Shown: positions 8,390 to 16,764 of the stretch, in pieces
Layout: the number at the start of each line of letters is the position of its first letter
Position numbering within the stretch: the first letter of the stretch is position 1
The notes under the pieces: model-generated
Seen by the model: the letters and a program-made list of their open reading frames with translations, nothing else
The model's database searches: none
What the model was told of the DNA's origin: nothing
Program-made: the position numbers and the translations under genes
From: Silicimonas sp.
GTDB lineage: Bacteria > Pseudomonadota > Alphaproteobacteria > Rhodobacterales > Rhodobacteraceae
Length of the DNA stretch: 43,704 bases
Direction of reading: 5' to 3'
Assembly: GCA_022820365.1 (NCBI GenBank)
Contig: JAJEFO010000102.1
Coordinates: 1-43,704, forward strand

Positions 8390-9495
8390 ATGGCACACCT
8401 TGTCTCTCATTCCCGCCGCTTGCGCGATACGCCGTTTACACCCGGTGTCGAAGCTGCCGGCGTCAAGGCCTACACCGTCTACAATCGCATGCTTCTGCCG
8501 ACGGTCTTCGAAGATATGGAATTTGACTACCACCATCTGAAAGAACATGTGCAGGTCTGGGACGTATCGGTGGAACGTCAGATCGAACTGAACGGCCCGG
8601 ACGCCGCGCGGCTGATGCAGATGCTAACGCCGCGCGATCTGCGCAAGATGCAATCGGATCAGTGCCACTATGCGCCGATCGTTGATGAACGCGGCAAAAT
8701 GCTGAACGATCCGGTTGCGATCAAGCACAGCGACACGCGCTGGTGGATCTCGATTGCCGACAGCGACCTGCTCTTCTGGGTCAAGGGGCTGGCACTTGGC
8801 GCGGGGCTTGACGTCAACGTGTTCGAGCCGGACGTGTCGCCTCTGGCCGTGCAAGGGCCGAAATCGGGCGCCCTGATGGAGCGGGTCTTTGGTCCTGATG
8901 TGCAAGACATCCGCTTTTTCAGCCAGAGGCGGCTGGCCTTCCTGGACACCTCGTTCATCGTCGCGCGTTCGAGCTATTCGAAAAAGGGCGGTACGAAATC
9001 TATGTTGAAGGCAGTCAACATGGCATGCCGCTCTGGGATGCGCTTTTCAAGGCTGGAGAAGACCTGAACGTCCGCCCGGGCTGCCCGAACCTGATCGAGC
9101 GGATCGAGAGCGGGTTGTTGAGCTACGGCAATGACATGACCATGGACAACACACCGTTGGAATGCGGTCTTGGCAAGTACTGCAAGCCCGCGGAAGGGCT
9201 GGAGCACATCGGCCGGGAGGCGCTCGCGGTGGAAGCCGCACAGGGCCCCGCACGCCAGATTCGCGCGATTTCGATCGCGGGAGAGGCGCTCAGCCACGCC
9301 CGCACGGGCTGGCCGTTGACGAAGAACGGTGCGAGGGTCGGTCAGGTGACATCGGCGGCCTGGTCGCCAGATTTCCAGACCAACGTTTCGATCGGGATGG
9401 TGGATGCGGGCTATTGGGATCCGGGCACAGAACTGATCGTCGAGACGCCACAAGGGCTGCGAGAGGCGCGCGTGCAAAATTGCTTTTGGAACTAG
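8390..9495 (+). pseudogene. dmdA: dmdA-like DMSP demethylase (GcvT family) split by a one-base frameshift
   Basis: The start codon directly follows the ligase stop. The first 201 codons read like DmdA: GVEAAGVKAYTVYNRMLLPT, HVQVWDVSVERQIELNGPDA and EPDVSPLAVQGPK. At 8987-8991 one base is missing; the frame then runs 24 codons to TGA 9065-9067. From 8992 the other frame continues the homology without a break: YEIYVEGSQHGMPLWDALF, IERIESGLLSYGNDMT, and NVSIGMVDAGYWDPGTE to TAG 9493-9495. Restoring one base gives 368 residues, the normal length. DmdA moves a methyl group from dimethylsulfoniopropionate to tetrahydrofolate. A sequencing error next to AAAAAGGG is possible. A relative within the DmdA-like GcvT proteins cannot be excluded. 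Confidence 0.8.
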
Positions 9496-9754
9496 CGCGC
9501 CCTGATCGAGCATCACTGCAGGGCACGCGCTGCCGTATTGGCGGCAGCTGGACACGGACATTGAAGCCTTGGCAACGGGAATGTAACACGATTCTGGGCG
9601 CGCGCGGCGAGCTGCCGGATTCCCGCCGTATTTGCGCAGTTGTCAACAAGAACCAAATGCATGTACGCCTTTCAACAAATTGCCGCACCTTTCCATCGCG
9701 ACTTCGCACGCATTCCAGGTTGATTGGACGAATCCGTTCGTCCAGTTTAGATGT

Positions 9755-10096
9755 ATGATTTCGGCTGAGATTTCGTCCGCCAGGATGTTTGGCAAGTGCC
9801 TTTCGACACTGGTAGAACTGTGTCGCGCGGAATTGCGCGCGGAGGAGGCCTGGCTGTTCGGCAGCCGCGCAAGAGGCGATTGTCACGATGACTCCGATTG
9901 GGATGTCATGTCGATCATTGATGACCTAGCCCCCGATGACATGACGGATCCGATGACGCTTTGGCAAGTCAAGAGACGTGTCGACCTTCCGCTGGACTTG
10001 CTCGCAGTCAAAAAGTCGGACTTTCTGTCAGCGCAGAATGCCGTGACGACCTTGAGCCACGAGGTGAAGCGGGAAGGCGTCCGCCTCGATGTCTAA
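9755..10096 (+). CDS. MNT-type nucleotidyltransferase (MNT-HEPN module)
   Basis: The 113-residue protein has the minimal nucleotidyltransferase signature: FGSRARGDCHDDSDWDV combines the GS motif and the DxD metal site. ATG 9755 is preferred; the frame is open further upstream, but that part has no family character. The gene overlaps the HEPN-domain gene by 8 nt. In such pairs the MNT protein is the antitoxin and can AMPylate the HEPN RNase (known for HepT/MntA, a type VII system). The 259 nt before it (9496-9754) hold no recognisable gene. Confidence 0.8.
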   Translation: MISAEISSARMFGKCLSTLVELCRAELRAEEAWLFGSRARGDCHDDSDWDVMSIIDDLAPDDMTDPMTLWQVKRRVDLPLDLLAVKKSDFLSAQNAVTTLSHEVKREGVRLDV

Positions 10097-10568
10097 GACG
10101 CGGGCCATCGGCTCGCATGTCAAGCTCGCATTTCACGGCGTCAACAGTGCGAGAAAGCTTGGTCCTGATGATCGTCAGACGGCCATGCTCTGGTTCTACG
10201 CTGTTGAGAACTTGGTTATGGCGACGCTTGCATCCGAGGAAATTTCGAGAAGGGAATGGAGGGCGGCCGCGGGAGATCATCAGATTGACAGGATGATTGC
10301 CATCCTGCCTTCGGACTGTGCCATCAAAGGCGATCTCGACAATTTCTCACCTCTCACGGTCTATTCGACTGGATTCCGGTATCCGACTCCTTCCGGCAAG
10401 ATCATGAAGGCTCCCGAAGAAGACTTGACACGTAAGTGGATCGAACAAGCAACGGAGTTCGTTACCATGTTCGGCAGGCATTTCCAGGTTGATGTCTTGA
10501 ACGACGATGCCGTTGCTGGCTCCACGACTCCGTTCAGATCGAAGGATCATGGTAAGTTCGAACCGTAA
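10089..10568 (+). CDS. HEPN-domain protein, partner of the MNT nucleotidyltransferase
   Basis: The 159-residue, mostly helical protein is encoded immediately after and overlapping the MNT gene. MLWFYAVENLVMATLASEE near residues 33-51 and FRYPTPSGK with TRKWIEQATEFVTMF near the C-terminus resemble HEPN-domain proteins that accompany MNT proteins. One R-x5-H arrangement (RAAAGDH) is present, but whether it is the catalytic HEPN RNase motif is uncertain from its position. The likely role is the toxin or RNase half of a toxin-antitoxin pair. Family assignment rests mainly on gene arrangement and helical pattern. Confidence 0.6.
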   Translation: MSKTRAIGSHVKLAFHGVNSARKLGPDDRQTAMLWFYAVENLVMATLASEEISRREWRAAAGDHQIDRMIAILPSDCAIKGDLDNFSPLTVYSTGFRYPTPSGKIMKAPEEDLTRKWIEQATEFVTMFGRHFQVDVLNDDAVAGSTTPFRSKDHGKFEP

Positions 10569-10692
10569 TTGCATGCCGCCGGGCCTCTTTGCACCAGGGC
10601 TGGTGTACGGTCACACGAGCAAGATCCTAAAATCCAACGGAAATTTCCAGCTACAGCCGGATTGGGCGACGTGATTTTTGATGGCAGATGGC

Positions 10693-10778
10693 GGAGACGA
10701 AGGGATTCGAACCCTCGAGACGGTTCCCCGTCTACTCCCTTAGCAGGGGAGCGCCTTCGACCACTCGGCCACGTCTCC
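10693..10778 (-). tRNA. tRNA-Ser (anticodon GCT)
   Basis: Read on the minus strand, the sequence folds as a class II tRNA. The acceptor arms GGAGACG and CGTCTCC pair. A D arm contains GCCGAGTGGTCGAAGGC, and an anticodon stem CTCCC/GGGAG encloses CTGCTAA (anticodon GCT, reading AGC/AGU serine codons). A long variable arm and a T arm GAGGG-TTCGAAT-CCCTT follow. The 86-nt length and long variable arm are typical of tRNA-Ser. CCA is not encoded. Confidence 0.96.
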
Positions 10779-11255
10779 GTCGTCGGGTCTATCGGAGCGG
10801 TCAATGTGCGGCAAGCGCGAATTCCCGTTGATCTTGTCCCGATATGGCAATGTTCTCGAATTGAAGTCGTCGCGTGGCACTGCGATCACTCCCGGTCGCC
10901 ACGCGAGGTGTGATCGAAATGGCCGCTCCAGTTGGATCGGTTGCACGCGCATCAATCTCGCTCTGGCTTGGGACGGAATCCGCGCTCTTGCAAACTGGAT
11001 TCGTGTTGCAATTCGGGTTAACTCGCTAGACGTGCTTGCGTCCGGCAACGAAGCAGGGGGTTTTGGAGAGGGGACCCGCATCCCGCATTGACCGGACATT
11101 CAGGGTTTGACCAGAAGGCGTGAAGGCTATCTTCAACCACCTGCTTACAAATGCGTTTTTTGCAAATTGCGATGGTGCCCATCGGCGCAGGCAAGAGGCG
11201 TGCATGATCCGCCGACTTGGCCGTCGTTCCGGACCTTGTATGAAGTGGCTATCTG
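10779..11255. other. 477-nt gap with no recognised gene
   Basis: This stretch lies between tRNA-Ser and the helicase gene. Open frames in it are short and show no family-like motifs, and I see no strong hairpin followed by a T-run. It should hold the promoters for the minus-strand tRNA and for the plus-strand helicase gene, but no convincing -35/-10 pair could be identified. Confidence 0.5.
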
Positions 11256-13475
11256 ATGGCTGACGCGGCGCAAGCGGAGGTTCTTTCCGGGCTCGTCGAG
11301 CGTGTCACTTTCCATTCCTCCGAGAGCGGGTTCTGCGTTCTGCGCGTGAAGGCGCGCGGCCATCGCGACGTCGTCACCGTCGTAGGCAGTGCGGCGATGA
11401 TCTCCGCAGGTGAATGGGTCACGGCATCGGGTTCCTGGAACAACGACCGAAACTATGGCCTCCAGTTCAAGGCACGCTTCCTGAAAGCCTCTGCACCGAC
11501 GACGCTCGAAGGCATCGAGAAGTACCTTGGCTCTGGCATGATCCGGGGGATCGGGTCGGTTTACGCCGAAAGGTTGGTCAAGCACTTTGGCAAGGACGTC
11601 TTTGACGTCATCGAGGCGAATCCCGAACGATTGCGCGAGGTGGAAGGAATTGGGCCCATTCGTGCCGACAAGATCACGGAAAGCTGGGCAGACCAAAAGA
11701 TCGTCAGGGAAATCATGGTCTTCCTCCACCAGCACGGCGTCGGAACCGCACGGGCCGTCAGGATCTACAAGACCTACGGTGCCGACGCCGTGCAGGTGCT
11801 GAGCGAGAATCCATATCGGCTGGCGAAAGACATCCGTGGCATCGGGTTCCGTACGGCGGACACGATCGCAGAGAAGATCGGCATCGAAAAGACCGCCATG
11901 ATCCGGGTGCGTGCAGGAATCACGTTCGCGCTGAGCGAGGCAATGGGCAACGGTCACTGCGGCTTGCCTAGCGGCGAACTGCATTCTCTGGCGGAGGAGT
12001 TGCTGGACGTGCCCGGTTCCCTTGTCGAGACAGCAATGGCGCTGGAACTCGGGGATGGCAACGTCACGGCCGATCAGGTTGGTGAGACTGACTGCATCTT
12101 TCTGGCAGGCCTCTACCAGGCGGAGCGCGGCATCGCGCGCCACGTGCGTCGGATCATTGCAGGCACACTGCCTTGGCCGTCAATCGATGCGGACCGGGCC
12201 TTGCCCTGGATCGAGGGCAGGACCGGGTTGACGCTTGCGTCCAGCCAGGCCGAGGCAATTCGCCTCGCGCTTACATCCAAGGTGCTGATCATCACCGGTG
12301 GTCCTGGTGTCGGCAAGACTACCATCGTGAACTCCATCCTTCGCATTCTAGCGGCGAAGAGGATGAAGCTGGTGCTGTGCGCACCGACGGGACGCGCCGC
12401 AAAGCGAATGACCGAAGCCACCGGGATGGAAGCCAAGACGATTCACCGAACCTTGGAATTCGACCCCATGAAATTCGGCTTCAAGCGAAACGAGGACAAC
12501 CCGCTCGACTGCGATCTGCTCGTTCTGGACGAGGCCTCGATGGTCGACGTTCCCCTGATGCAATCGTTGCTCAGGGCCTTGCCGAGCACGGCAGCCCTTC
12601 ATGTCGTGGGCGACATCGACCAGTTGCCCTCCGTCGGACCCGGCCAGGTGCTGGCCGACATCATGAATTCCGGGGCCGTCCCGGTTGTGCGGCTTACGGA
12701 GGTGTTTCGACAGGCTGCACAGAGCAAGATCATCACGAGTGCTCACAGGATCAACGAAGGACGCGTGCCGGACCTTTCCACGGCGGATGGCGATGCCGAC
12801 TTCTATTTCGTGCCGGCCGAGACTCCAGAGCAGGCCGTTATTCGCATCACCGAGCTCGTCAGGAACCGAATCCCGAAGCGGTTCGGCATGGATCCGATCA
12901 GGGACATCCAGGTGCTTTGCCCGATGAATCGGGGCGGCGTGGGCGCGAACTCGCTGAACATCGAGTTGCAGTCCGTCCTGAACCCGCCCGGCGAACTCAA
13001 GGTCGAGCGCTTTGGCAGGACCTTCGGGAACGGCGACAAAGTCATGCAGATCGCAAACGACTACGACAAGGACATATTCAACGGCGACATTGGCATGATC
13101 ACGTCCGTTGATCTGGACGAGAGCGAGATGGCCGTGGAGTTCGATGGCCGATCCGTCAAGATTGGATTCGGGGAACTCGACGCGCTGGTGCCGGCCTACG
13201 CTGCGACGATCCACAAGAGCCAGGGCTCTGAATACCCGGCCGTCGTCATCCCGGTAATGACGCAGCATTACGTGATGCTGCAGCGGAACCTCATCTATAC
13301 TGGCGTCACACGCGGCAAGAAGCTCGTCGTCCTGGTTGGACAGAAAAGGGCGGTCGCAATGGCCGTCAAGAACGCCTCGGCACGGCGGAGGTGGTCAAAG
13401 CTGCATGACTGGCTTTCCGGCCAAGCGACCGACGGAAGCCTGCCAGTGACTCGACCAAGAGACGACGGAATCTGA
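11256..13475 (+). CDS. RecD2-like ATP-dependent DNA helicase (SF1B)
   Basis: The 739-residue protein matches the RecD2 family. An N-terminal domain (about 1-90) precedes helix-hairpin-helix segments containing LGSGMIRGIGSVYAERLV, VEGIGPIRADKI and IRGIGFRTADTIAEKIGI. The SF1 motor has Walker A GGPGVGKT at 348-355, motif II LLVLDEASMVD, GDIDQLPSVGPGQ, and the late motif ATIHKSQGSEYPAVVIPV near 650-665. It is a stand-alone 5'-3' helicase, not a RecBCD subunit; no recB or recC is nearby. The gene is monocistronic between the tRNA and a convergent operon. RecD2 is linked to replication-fork and DNA repair functions. Confidence 0.9.
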   Translation: MADAAQAEVLSGLVERVTFHSSESGFCVLRVKARGHRDVVTVVGSAAMISAGEWVTASGSWNNDRNYGLQFKARFLKASAPTTLEGIEKYLGSGMIRGIGSVYAERLVKHFGKDVFDVIEANPERLREVEGIGPIRADKITESWADQKIVREIMVFLHQHGVGTARAVRIYKTYGADAVQVLSENPYRLAKDIRGIGFRTADTIAEKIGIEKTAMIRVRAGITFALSEAMGNGHCGLPSGELHSLAEELLDVPGSLVETAMALELGDGNVTADQVGETDCIFLAGLYQAERGIARHVRRIIAGTLPWPSIDADRALPWIEGRTGLTLASSQAEAIRLALTSKVLIITGGPGVGKTTIVNSILRILAAKRMKLVLCAPTGRAAKRMTEATGMEAKTIHRTLEFDPMKFGFKRNEDNPLDCDLLVLDEASMVDVPLMQSLLRALPSTAALHVVGDIDQLPSVGPGQVLADIMNSGAVPVVRLTEVFRQAAQSKIITSAHRINEGRVPDLSTADGDADFYFVPAETPEQAVIRITELVRNRIPKRFGMDPIRDIQVLCPMNRGGVGANSLNIELQSVLNPPGELKVERFGRTFGNGDKVMQIANDYDKDIFNGDIGMITSVDLDESEMAVEFDGRSVKIGFGELDALVPAYAATIHKSQGSEYPAVVIPVMTQHYVMLQRNLIYTGVTRGKKLVVLVGQKRAVAMAVKNASARRRWSKLHDWLSGQATDGSLPVTRPRDDGI

Positions 13476-13657
13476 ACTGATTGCATCGCCACTGTGCCTG
13501 GCACCTCCGCGGCCACTGATGTCGCGGAATGTCATGCACGATGCGGGTGAACGGGGGCCGTCAACGGGTGCCTCGAACTGCAGGGGTGCCTTTCCGAAAG
13601 GGGCAGCTCGGTCGTTTCCTTCGACACTTGCTCTCGGAGCGCTGGGTCGCGGCCGGC

Positions 13658-14710
13658 CTATGGATGCCCGCCGCCTGAGGTTATCAGGCCAAGATTGCGT
13701 GCCTTGTTGAACTCCCGAAGCCTGGCGAGCACGTCGACGCCGAGCTGCCGAAAGGCGTCGAGTATGTCCACCATCACCCAGTTCTCGCGGATCTTGCCGT
13801 TTTCGATGCGCCAGAAATCCAGCGAGCGCATGGTGATTTCCTTGCCCGACGGAGCGATGCCCAGCCAACCGTCATGCGTCACCGTCTGGATCATGTTGGG
13901 CCATCCGGTCACGGCACAGTAGTTGTTGTCGCCGAAGAAATGGTACGTGACCTGATCTGCCTTGGATCCGCGGTCCGGCATGGCGTTCAGGAACGGGATC
14001 TGGTGCCAGTTGCGAAATCCGTCGATTCCCCGGCCAGTGCCTATCCCTGCAGGACCGTACCAGTTCATGCGTGCATCCCAGAATCGAGGCATCTCCATTA
14101 CCTCAGGGCCGCCTTGAGAGGGGTGCCGTTTCATGTGCTGCAACATGTCCACGACAATGTCCTTGCCGGCCTTGCTCTCCACGTCGTCCCTCGGCGGGCG
14201 GATCAGTCCGTCCCCTGATGCCGGGCCGGGAATGCAGAACTCGCGACCGAGTGACGGTGCCATCGGCCATGCATTCGCTTGCATCATGACTTCGGGGACA
14301 TCCCAAAGCGCCTGGTATTCGACGACCTTGCCGGATTCGAACCGGTAGAACTCGTGAAATCGCATATGCGCCAGATGGCCCGTCGGCGGGATGTCGAGAA
14401 ACGGCGCCACGAACGTGCCCATGAAATGGCCGCCGCAGCCTACCCAATCATGCCCGTGATCGTCGTTGCCTGCCATCACGATCCAGTCACGCCGTTCTAC
14501 GTCGGGCCACGCGGACTTGAGCAATGACAGCGCCCGGTCGTGAAACTCATCCGGTCCCGTCATGTCCCCGAACGGATGGGCAAGGTAACACGCCGCTTCG
14601 GGGGCAAGGACCTCGCCGAGCGCACGGCGCAATGTCGCCTCGCCCCAGTTCCGCTGAGCCGCGCGCAGCGGCTCGAGGGCAGCGCGATTCAACTCGTGAA
14701 TGCTGGTCAT
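13658..14710 (-). CDS. Tandem SnoaL/NTF2-like domain protein (copy 1)
   Basis: The 350-residue protein contains two SnoaL-like (NTF2-fold) halves. The first is near 1-150 (KSAWPDVERRDWIVMAGNDD, then HEFYRFESGKVVEYQALWDVP); the second is near 205-335 (MNWYGPAGIG, TGWPNMIQTV, DFWRIENGKIRENWVMVDILD). It shares WYGPAGIG-, GWPN- and ENW-type motifs with the proteins at 34569-35591 and 35588-36595. Single SnoaL domains catalyse cyclisations, hydrolysis or isomerisations in a hydrophobic pocket; no function is known to me for this double form. It is the last gene of the ABC importer operon (60 nt after the permease), so it probably acts on the imported compound. No signal peptide is seen, so it is cytoplasmic. 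Confidence 0.75.
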   Translation of the reverse strand: MTSIHELNRAALEPLRAAQRNWGEATLRRALGEVLAPEAACYLAHPFGDMTGPDEFHDRALSLLKSAWPDVERRDWIVMAGNDDHGHDWVGCGGHFMGTFVAPFLDIPPTGHLAHMRFHEFYRFESGKVVEYQALWDVPEVMMQANAWPMAPSLGREFCIPGPASGDGLIRPPRDDVESKAGKDIVVDMLQHMKRHPSQGGPEVMEMPRFWDARMNWYGPAGIGTGRGIDGFRNWHQIPFLNAMPDRGSKADQVTYHFFGDNNYCAVTGWPNMIQTVTHDGWLGIAPSGKEITMRSLDFWRIENGKIRENWVMVDILDAFRQLGVDVLARLREFNKARNLGLITSGGGHP

Positions 14711-14771
14711 TGCAACTTCTCTTCTAGGATCCCGAGCTGCGGACAGCGCCGCGCATTGTCAGTTGATGGGT

Positions 14772-15653
14772 TCAACCCTTGACCGCGCCCGCCGTCAGTC
14801 CGCTGACGATCTGCCGCTGGAAGAACAGGATCAGTATGAAGAGCGGTGCTGTGGCCGAGACAACGGCTGCGACCGCAAACATAATGTTGCCCTGCACCTG
14901 AACCGAGCCGAGGAAGCTGGCGACCGCCGGGACCATCGTCTCGTTCGGTTTGCTCAGTAGCATCGAGGTGACAGCATAGTCATTGTAGGCTAGCAGGAAG
15001 CTGAAGAGGCCCGTGGTAATCACCCCTGGCCACATGACCGGCACGATGACGTTCCAGAAAGCCTGGAATCGGGTGCAGCCGTCGACCATGGCACTTTCGT
15101 CCATGTCTTTCGGGATGTTCAGGAAGAACGAGTGCAGCATCCAGAGCGTGAATGGCTGGTTGATCGCCACAAGCACGATGACGGTTGTCGCCTTTAGTCC
15201 CCAGATGTTCCACTCGAAGAACGGCAGCATATAACCCGAAACCAGCGTGATGTGCGGCATTGCGCGGAACGCGAGGGCTGCCATCAGAACCCAAAAGGCA
15301 TAGCGGAAGCCGGAGCGGGCCAGCGCGTACCCACCGAGCGTTCCGAAGGTGAGCGAAATGCAGACGGTGAAGAAAACGATGACCAAGGTGTTGAATACGT
15401 TTCTCCAGAATTCCTCCTGGATCCACGCGCCGAAATAGCCATTAAGCGTAAAGGCACTACCGGTTTCACGGGTCGTGAGGATGCCGTAGATGGCGTTGGT
15501 CCAGTCCGCCTTCGAGAAGAAGTCGCCCTGCACCTTGAAGCTGCCCCAAACCGTCCAAAGGAAGGGAAAGGCCGCGATGATCAGCCAGGTGATCACGAGC
15601 GCATAGGAAACAACTCTTAGCGTTGTGAGACGGGATTCTGCCTTCGTCGCCAT
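14772..15653 (-). CDS. Carbohydrate-type ABC transporter permease, MalG-like (importer 1)
   Basis: The 293-residue membrane protein has about six transmembrane segments. Its BPD_transp_1 EAA loop is DESAMVDGCTRFQAFWNVIVPV, followed by MWPGVITTGLFSFLLAYND. An extended region between the first two helices contains SFKVQGDFFSKADW. It pairs with the MalF-like subunit at 15667-16698, 13 nt upstream in the operon. The protein at 37732-38613 is a close paralogue of identical length, roughly four-fifths identical by eye. The C-terminus QRQIVSGLTAGAVKG is the typical MalG/UgpE tail that contacts the ATPase. Confidence 0.92.
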   Translation of the reverse strand: MATKAESRLTTLRVVSYALVITWLIIAAFPFLWTVWGSFKVQGDFFSKADWTNAIYGILTTRETGSAFTLNGYFGAWIQEEFWRNVFNTLVIVFFTVCISLTFGTLGGYALARSGFRYAFWVLMAALAFRAMPHITLVSGYMLPFFEWNIWGLKATTVIVLVAINQPFTLWMLHSFFLNIPKDMDESAMVDGCTRFQAFWNVIVPVMWPGVITTGLFSFLLAYNDYAVTSMLLSKPNETMVPAVASFLGSVQVQGNIMFAVAAVVSATAPLFILILFFQRQIVSGLTAGAVKG

Positions 15654-15666
15654 GATTGTCGTCTCC

Positions 15667-16698
15667 TCAATGTACCTTGGCGTTGAAATCGCGCCAGGTG
15701 CGGATCAGCACGGGTGTCAGCAGGATCACAACGCCGAGGATCGTCAGCATCGAGGTCGCACCGGCAGAGGCGTAGAGCGGATTGCCGGCTTCACGAAGGT
15801 CGCTGACGATGAAGGTACTCAGTGACTGAGCGTGAGCCTCCGCCTGGAAACTTACCAGCGGTTCGAACACCCGGAAATTGTCCATCAGAAGCATCAGCGT
15901 GACGAAGGACACGAGCGGCATCAGGTGTGGAACCACGACGCTGATCATCGTCTGCCACTTGTTGGCTCCATCCACACGCGCAGCCTCCAACGTGTCCTGT
16001 GGCACCGTTTGTAGCCCGGCATAAAACGTGATGAAGGCGAAAGGCAGGGTGTGCCAGACCCCGTAGACCATCAGCATGATCCACATGAGTGGCGTCGAGG
16101 CTTTGATGCTGAGGGACGGGTCGTTGAAGATATTCTGAAGCGTTGCGCCGATGATGCCTTCACCATCGACCATCCAGGAAAGGATCATCGAGCCGACAAT
16201 CGTCGCGACAAGGAAAGGCAAGAGCGAGATGAAAATCGCCACGCCACGAAACGCCTTGGGCAGGTTGTTTACGCCGACGGCAACGGCCAGTCCGAAAATC
16301 AAAACCAGAGGTGTCACAACAAAGGTGTAGGTCAGCGTAAAGACCAGGGCCTTGTAGAATTTCAGGTCCATTATGCCATCAATGAAGGATGACAATCCGG
16401 TTGATGTGCGCCAGACCTCAGCGATCTCTGCGGACGCGAGGTGGGAGCGGTCAAAATATGTGGCTAGGCCGTTGAATTGACCAAGAGGCCGCTCTTCACG
16501 CAGTTTGGCAGTCGCTTCTGTATCGACCTGGGTTTCCTCAACACAGCCGAAGGGGCCACAGCTTTCCGAGACCACCAGGACCTGTTCGTGCTGCACAAAC
16601 AGCGACTGGATGAAGACTGAGACAATGGGCAGGGCGATAAAAAGTACCATCGCCGAGAGTGTCGGCAAGATGAACCAAAAAAACGTGCGGTGTTTCAT
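15667..16698 (-). CDS. Carbohydrate-type ABC transporter permease, MalF-like (importer 1)
   Basis: The 343-residue permease has an N-terminal membrane helix. A periplasmic stretch of roughly 100 residues follows (containing SCGPFGCVEETQVDTEA, with two nearby cysteines), then five more hydrophobic segments. The EAA motif reads EAARVDGANKWQTMISVVVP. It forms the heterodimeric channel with the MalG-like subunit. The paralogue at 38617-39648 has the same length and the same periplasmic cysteine pair (NCTPFKCES), suggesting a conserved disulfide. A GC-rich hairpin separates it from the binding-protein gene. Confidence 0.92.
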   Translation of the reverse strand: MKHRTFFWFILPTLSAMVLFIALPIVSVFIQSLFVQHEQVLVVSESCGPFGCVEETQVDTEATAKLREERPLGQFNGLATYFDRSHLASAEIAEVWRTSTGLSSFIDGIMDLKFYKALVFTLTYTFVVTPLVLIFGLAVAVGVNNLPKAFRGVAIFISLLPFLVATIVGSMILSWMVDGEGIIGATLQNIFNDPSLSIKASTPLMWIMLMVYGVWHTLPFAFITFYAGLQTVPQDTLEAARVDGANKWQTMISVVVPHLMPLVSFVTLMLLMDNFRVFEPLVSFQAEAHAQSLSTFIVSDLREAGNPLYASAGATSMLTILGVVILLTPVLIRTWRDFNAKVH

Positions 16699-16732
16699 CG
16701 CATGTGCCCCGTCGTGAAATCCAATGCGTTGC

Positions 16733-16752
16733 AGGGGCCCCGAGGGGCCCCT
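16733..16752 (-). promoter_or_regulatory. GC-rich hairpin between binding-protein and MalF-like genes (importer 1)
   Basis: A perfect inverted repeat (AGGGGCCCC at 16733-16741, GGGGCCCCT at 16744-16752) lies 12 nt after the binding-protein stop and before the permease gene. The innermost bases cannot all pair, so a 7-bp stem with a 6-nt loop is likely. No T-run follows on the minus strand. Its placement fits an mRNA-stabilising or read-through-limiting element. Confidence 0.55.
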
Positions 16753-16764
16753 TCACGGGAGAGG

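Noticed and set aside
10693-10778. tRNA-Ser as the attachment site of an integrated island
   Set aside because: I noticed no integrase gene and no second copy of the tRNA 3' end in the window, so an island boundary cannot be supported.
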